Below are positions 61,749-64,000 of a stretch of DNA of 64,000 nt, one piece after another. Position 1 is the first letter of the stretch; every line of letters starts with the position of its first letter. A program made the translations under genes and the position numbers. Below the pieces are notes generated by a model, which was not told the origin of the DNA, searched no databases, and saw only the letters and a list, made by a program, of their open reading frames with translations. Source of the DNA: Chromohalobacter beijerinckii (GTDB taxonomy: Bacteria; Pseudomonadota; Gammaproteobacteria; Pseudomonadales; Halomonadaceae); contig NZ_JAKGAK010000008.1 in the NCBI RefSeq assembly GCF_023061185.1, positions 1-64,000 of the forward strand. Direction: 5' to 3'.

Positions 61749-62516
61749 TCAGCTTTCGGACAACAGCTCGGCGCTATGCCCAAGAGGCGTGTCGGGGATT
61801 TCCAACCCCAAGGCGCTGGCGGTGCCAGCGAGTACGGCCTGTGAGGCGCGAAAGGCATCGCGTGGTCGGCGTGCGCGAATGCTTTCCATCAGCAACCGGT
61901 GGCGCTCCAGGCTCTCCGCCGGGTCGCTGGCGCTGACGTTCGAGGTCTCGATCAATAGCAATATCGAGGGACGCAGAATGTGCGAGAGCTGTGACCAGAC
62001 GATATTGTGCGTGGCCTTGAAGATAGCCACATGGAAGGCGATGTCATAGTCGCTATGCAAGCGGCCGTCACGGTTGGAGGAGGGGTCGTCGAGGTCACTG
62101 CCCATGCCGTTGAAGGCCTCCTCGATGGCGACCAAGTCATGCGCCGTCGCGTGCTTGGCGGCGGTCATGGCGACATAGGGCTCCACGTCCAGACGAAAGG
62201 CCAGGATCTCGCGCTGCACGCCGGGATTGGGCGCGGCGTAGCGCGTCATCCACTCGGTGACTTGAGCATCGAGAATGTTCCACTCCGGATACTCGCGGAC
62301 CTTCGAACCGTGTCCGGAAATGCGTTCGATGATTCCGGCGTCGACCAACTGGCGTAGATCGCTGCGCACCGCCGAGCGATTGAGAGCGAAGCGCGCGCAT
62401 AGATCGATCTCGCGGGGCACGAAATCCCCGGGTTGGTATTCGCCGGAGAAGATCTCCTTTGCCAGCGCCTCGGCGACGCTGGGACGTTTTCGGGATGAGG
62501 GTTGTTTGCTCTTCAC
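61749..62516 (-). CDS. GntR family regulator, FadR/FCD subfamily
   Basis: The 255-residue protein has a GntR winged helix (VAEALAKEIFSGEYQPGDFV, then REIDLCARFALNRSAVRSDLRQL) and an all-helical FCD domain with the metal-binding pattern (RLDVEPYVAMTAAKHAT, HSDYDIAFHVAIFKATHN, SLERHRLLMESIRARRPRDA). The likely effector is a sugar acid. The start is a GTG at 62516; an in-frame ATG at 62564 is the alternative but would place the start inside a TCGAACATTTCGA-like operator. It probably represses the flanking dehydratase and dehydrogenase genes. Confidence 0.85.
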   Translation of the reverse strand: MKSKQPSSRKRPSVAEALAKEIFSGEYQPGDFVPREIDLCARFALNRSAVRSDLRQLVDAGIIERISGHGSKVREYPEWNILDAQVTEWMTRYAAPNPGVQREILAFRLDVEPYVAMTAAKHATAHDLVAIEEAFNGMGSDLDDPSSNRDGRLHSDYDIAFHVAIFKATHNIVWSQLSHILRPSILLLIETSNVSASDPAESLERHRLLMESIRARRPRDAFRASQAVLAGTASALGLEIPDTPLGHSAELLSES

Positions 62517-62545
62517 GTGACATCGTTCCGAATCATTTCGGCTAC

Positions 62546-62575
62546 GCTGGCATATGTCGAACATTTCGACAAGGC
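62546..62575. promoter_or_regulatory. Weak operator-like palindrome before the GntR gene
   Basis: CATATGTCGAACATTTCGAC shares the GAACAT half of the ATGTTSAACAT motif found at 57587 and 59781. It sits just upstream of the regulator start, suggesting autoregulation. Confidence 0.45.
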
Positions 62576-62614
62576 GCCGATGGTAGAGGTCCTCTTGCAG
62601 AAGATGTCGCGATG

Positions 62615-63775
62615 CTAGTCGGCGCTTGCCATGCGCTCCCCAAGCGCCGCCATGAAGGCATCCGCCGCGTTGAGTTGTGCCATTTCCAGGTATTCGTCGG
62701 GTTGATGTGCCTGAGCGATGCTGCCGGGGCCGCAAATCACTGTGGGCAGGCCGGCGCGTTGGAATTGCCCCGCTTCGGTGGCATAGGCCACGGCTTCGTT
62801 GTCGGTGGTGCCCAGCAATGACTGGCATAGCGTTACCGCAGCCTGATTGTCGCGGTCGGCTAGGGCAGGCACGGTTTCGGTGAGGTGGTCGGTGTGGATG
62901 GCGATCTGCGGCGCGCGTGGGCGCAAGTCGTGTACCAATGACTCGGCGTAGTGCTGGAAACGCTCGAACAAGGCCTCGAAGCCGTCCGTCGGCAGGTGGC
63001 GGATCTCCCAGTCGAAATGGCACTCGCGCGCCATGATGTTGATCGCCGTACCGCCCTGGATCTTGCCCACGTGGAGACTGGAGTGGGGAACGTTGAAGAG
63101 CGGATCGACACGCCCCTCGCTGACAAGTTCCGCCATGATGTCTTCGATGCGGGTCACCAGGCGGGCGGCCACGTGGACGGCGGATACACCCTGGCGCACC
63201 TGGCTTGAATGCGCTTCGCGACCGGTCACCGTGGTGCGCAGGTTGGTGATGCCCTTCTGGGCCACCACCGGCGCCATCAGCGTGGGCTCGCCGACGATGA
63301 CCGCCGCTGGCGTCGGTGCATCGGCCATTAAGCGTTCGATCAAGCGCGGCGCGCCCAGGCAACCGACTTCCTCGTCGTAGGAAAACGCCAGGTAGATGGG
63401 TCGCTGCAAGTCGAGCGTTTGCCACTGCGGTACTTGTGCCAGTGCGCTGGCGATGAATCCCTTCATGTCGCAACTGCCACGTCCGTAGAGGCGGCCGTCG
63501 TCTTTTTCGATCAGCGTGAAAGGGTCGCTGCTCCAGGGCTGACCGTCCACCGGTACCACGTCGGTATGCCCGGACAGCACCACGCCGCCCGCGACCTCAG
63601 GGCCGATGCGGGCCAGTAGGTTGGCCTTGCTGCCGTCATCGTTGTCGATGCGGGTACAGGGCACGTCGTACTCGGCGAGGTAACGCTCGATGAAGGCGAC
63701 CAATTCCAGGTTGGAGTGACGCGAGACGGTATCGAAGCCAACCAGGCGTTCGAGCAGGGCAATGGTGTCGGACAC
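62615..63775 (-). CDS. argE: Acetylornithine deacetylase
   Basis: The 386-residue M20 peptidase-family protein has metal ligands His70 and Asp72 (SGHTDVVPVDG), Asp103 (GRGSCDMKGF) and the catalytic Glu pair near 135 (SYDEEVGCLG). It carries ArgE-type segments REAHSSQVRQGVSAVHVAARL and CGPGSIAQAHQPDEYLEMAQL. It releases acetate from N-acetylornithine in arginine synthesis. The GTG at 63775 is chosen: GGGAGG lies six bases upstream and the length equals that of ArgE. An ATG at 63814 is possible. Confidence 0.88.
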   Translation of the reverse strand: MSDTIALLERLVGFDTVSRHSNLELVAFIERYLAEYDVPCTRIDNDDGSKANLLARIGPEVAGGVVLSGHTDVVPVDGQPWSSDPFTLIEKDDGRLYGRGSCDMKGFIASALAQVPQWQTLDLQRPIYLAFSYDEEVGCLGAPRLIERLMADAPTPAAVIVGEPTLMAPVVAQKGITNLRTTVTGREAHSSQVRQGVSAVHVAARLVTRIEDIMAELVSEGRVDPLFNVPHSSLHVGKIQGGTAINIMARECHFDWEIRHLPTDGFEALFERFQHYAESLVHDLRPRAPQIAIHTDHLTETVPALADRDNQAAVTLCQSLLGTTDNEAVAYATEAGQFQRAGLPTVICGPGSIAQAHQPDEYLEMAQLNAADAFMAALGERMASAD

Positions 63776-63887
63776 GGCGGCCTCCCACAGGGATGTTTTG
63801 CGCCAGCCTAGCATGCCCGTGCTTTGACGCCATCAGCGCTTTGCCCCATCTTGAAAGGGTTCATTCACCCAGTTGGAGAGCACTCAC

Positions 63888-64000
63888 GTGAGCAAGGTTC
63901 TGGTTCTATACTATTCCAGTTACGGGCATGTCGAAACGCTGGCCAATGCCGTCGCCGAAGGCGCACGCGGCATCGCCGGCACTCAGGTGGATCTGTACCG
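63888..64000 (+). CDS. wrbA: NAD(P)H:quinone oxidoreductase WrbA, 5' part only
   Basis: The frame opens with GTG at 63888 (GGAGAG seven bases upstream) and reads [20 protein letters not shown], continuing [17 protein letters not shown] to the window edge. The flavodoxin-like FMN phosphate loop YYSSYGH is diagnostic of the WrbA/type IV quinone oxidoreductase family, which reduces quinones by two electrons. Only 37 codons are visible, so completeness cannot be judged. Confidence 0.85.
   Translation, partial: MSKVLVLYYSSYGHVETLANAVAEGARGIAGTQVDLY

Noticed and set aside
62517-63473. Upstream extension of the GntR regulator frame
   Set aside because: It is a same-strand frame across argE in another phase, arginine-rich and without homology; the GntR domain begins at the GTG at 62516.

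Overview
The window is GC-rich, densely coded bacterial chromosome. Gene content suggests a halophilic gammaproteobacterium of the Halomonadaceae (Halomonas or Chromohalobacter type). This is inferred from the overall style: a PatZ-like acetyltransferase, a cyanophycin operon, NasST-controlled nitrate assimilation, many LysR and LysE genes and REP-like repeats. I see no phage, integrase, IS element, CRISPR array, tRNA or rRNA, so it reads as ordinary chromosome with a few locally disturbed spots.

Layout. 1-5 kb: 3' part of an acyl-CoA synthetase/GNAT fusion, a small exported DUF7282-like protein, an ECF sigma/anti-sigma pair, and a decayed chemoreceptor fragment. 5-5.8 kb: gene-free, with REP-like hairpins. 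5.8-16.5 kb: MocR/LysE pair, a TerC transporter behind a probable yybP-ykoY (manganese) riboswitch, a sulfatase-fold membrane protein, an SLC13 permease, an esterase, a methyltransferase, a zinc ribbon protein, and a PhoH-family gene broken by a 5-bp tandem-repeat change. 16.7-25.1 kb: a CocE hydrolase and an ATP-grasp protein transcribed away from an overlapping cyanophycinase, cyanophycin synthetase and isoaspartyl dipeptidase operon, giving a cyanophycin synthesis and recycling locus with two unexplained partners.

25.1-33.7 kb: nitrate/nitrite assimilation (nirD, nirB, an FAD oxidoreductase; divergent nasA and a siroheme methyltransferase gene). The divergent region carries two sigma-54-type promoters, an NtrC-like box and an untranslated leader with an ANTAR-type hexaloop hairpin and a terminator. 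The matching nitrate transporter, ANTAR antiterminator NasT and nitrate sensor NasS lie at 43.4-47.0 kb, again with a sigma-54-type promoter. Together these form a split nitrogen-assimilation regulon.

33.7-43.3 kb: LysR/EamA pair, a LysR-controlled beta-alanine (omega-amino acid) catabolic operon, a GFA protein, a serine hydrolase, LysE/Lrp pair and a peroxiredoxin. 47-54.5 kb: an M23 peptidase, pirin/LysR pair, a glutathionyl-hydroquinone reductase, a YaiI protein and a DEAD-box helicase with a structured leader. 54.6-62.5 kb: a non-phosphorylating sugar-acid pathway (semialdehyde dehydrogenase, FAH-family dehydratase, two IlvD/Edd dehydratases) with a FadR-type GntR regulator; the same ATGTTSAACAT palindrome appears in front of the catabolic genes. 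The window ends with argE and the start of wrbA.

All functional names rest on reading motifs and remembered family features; no database search was run.
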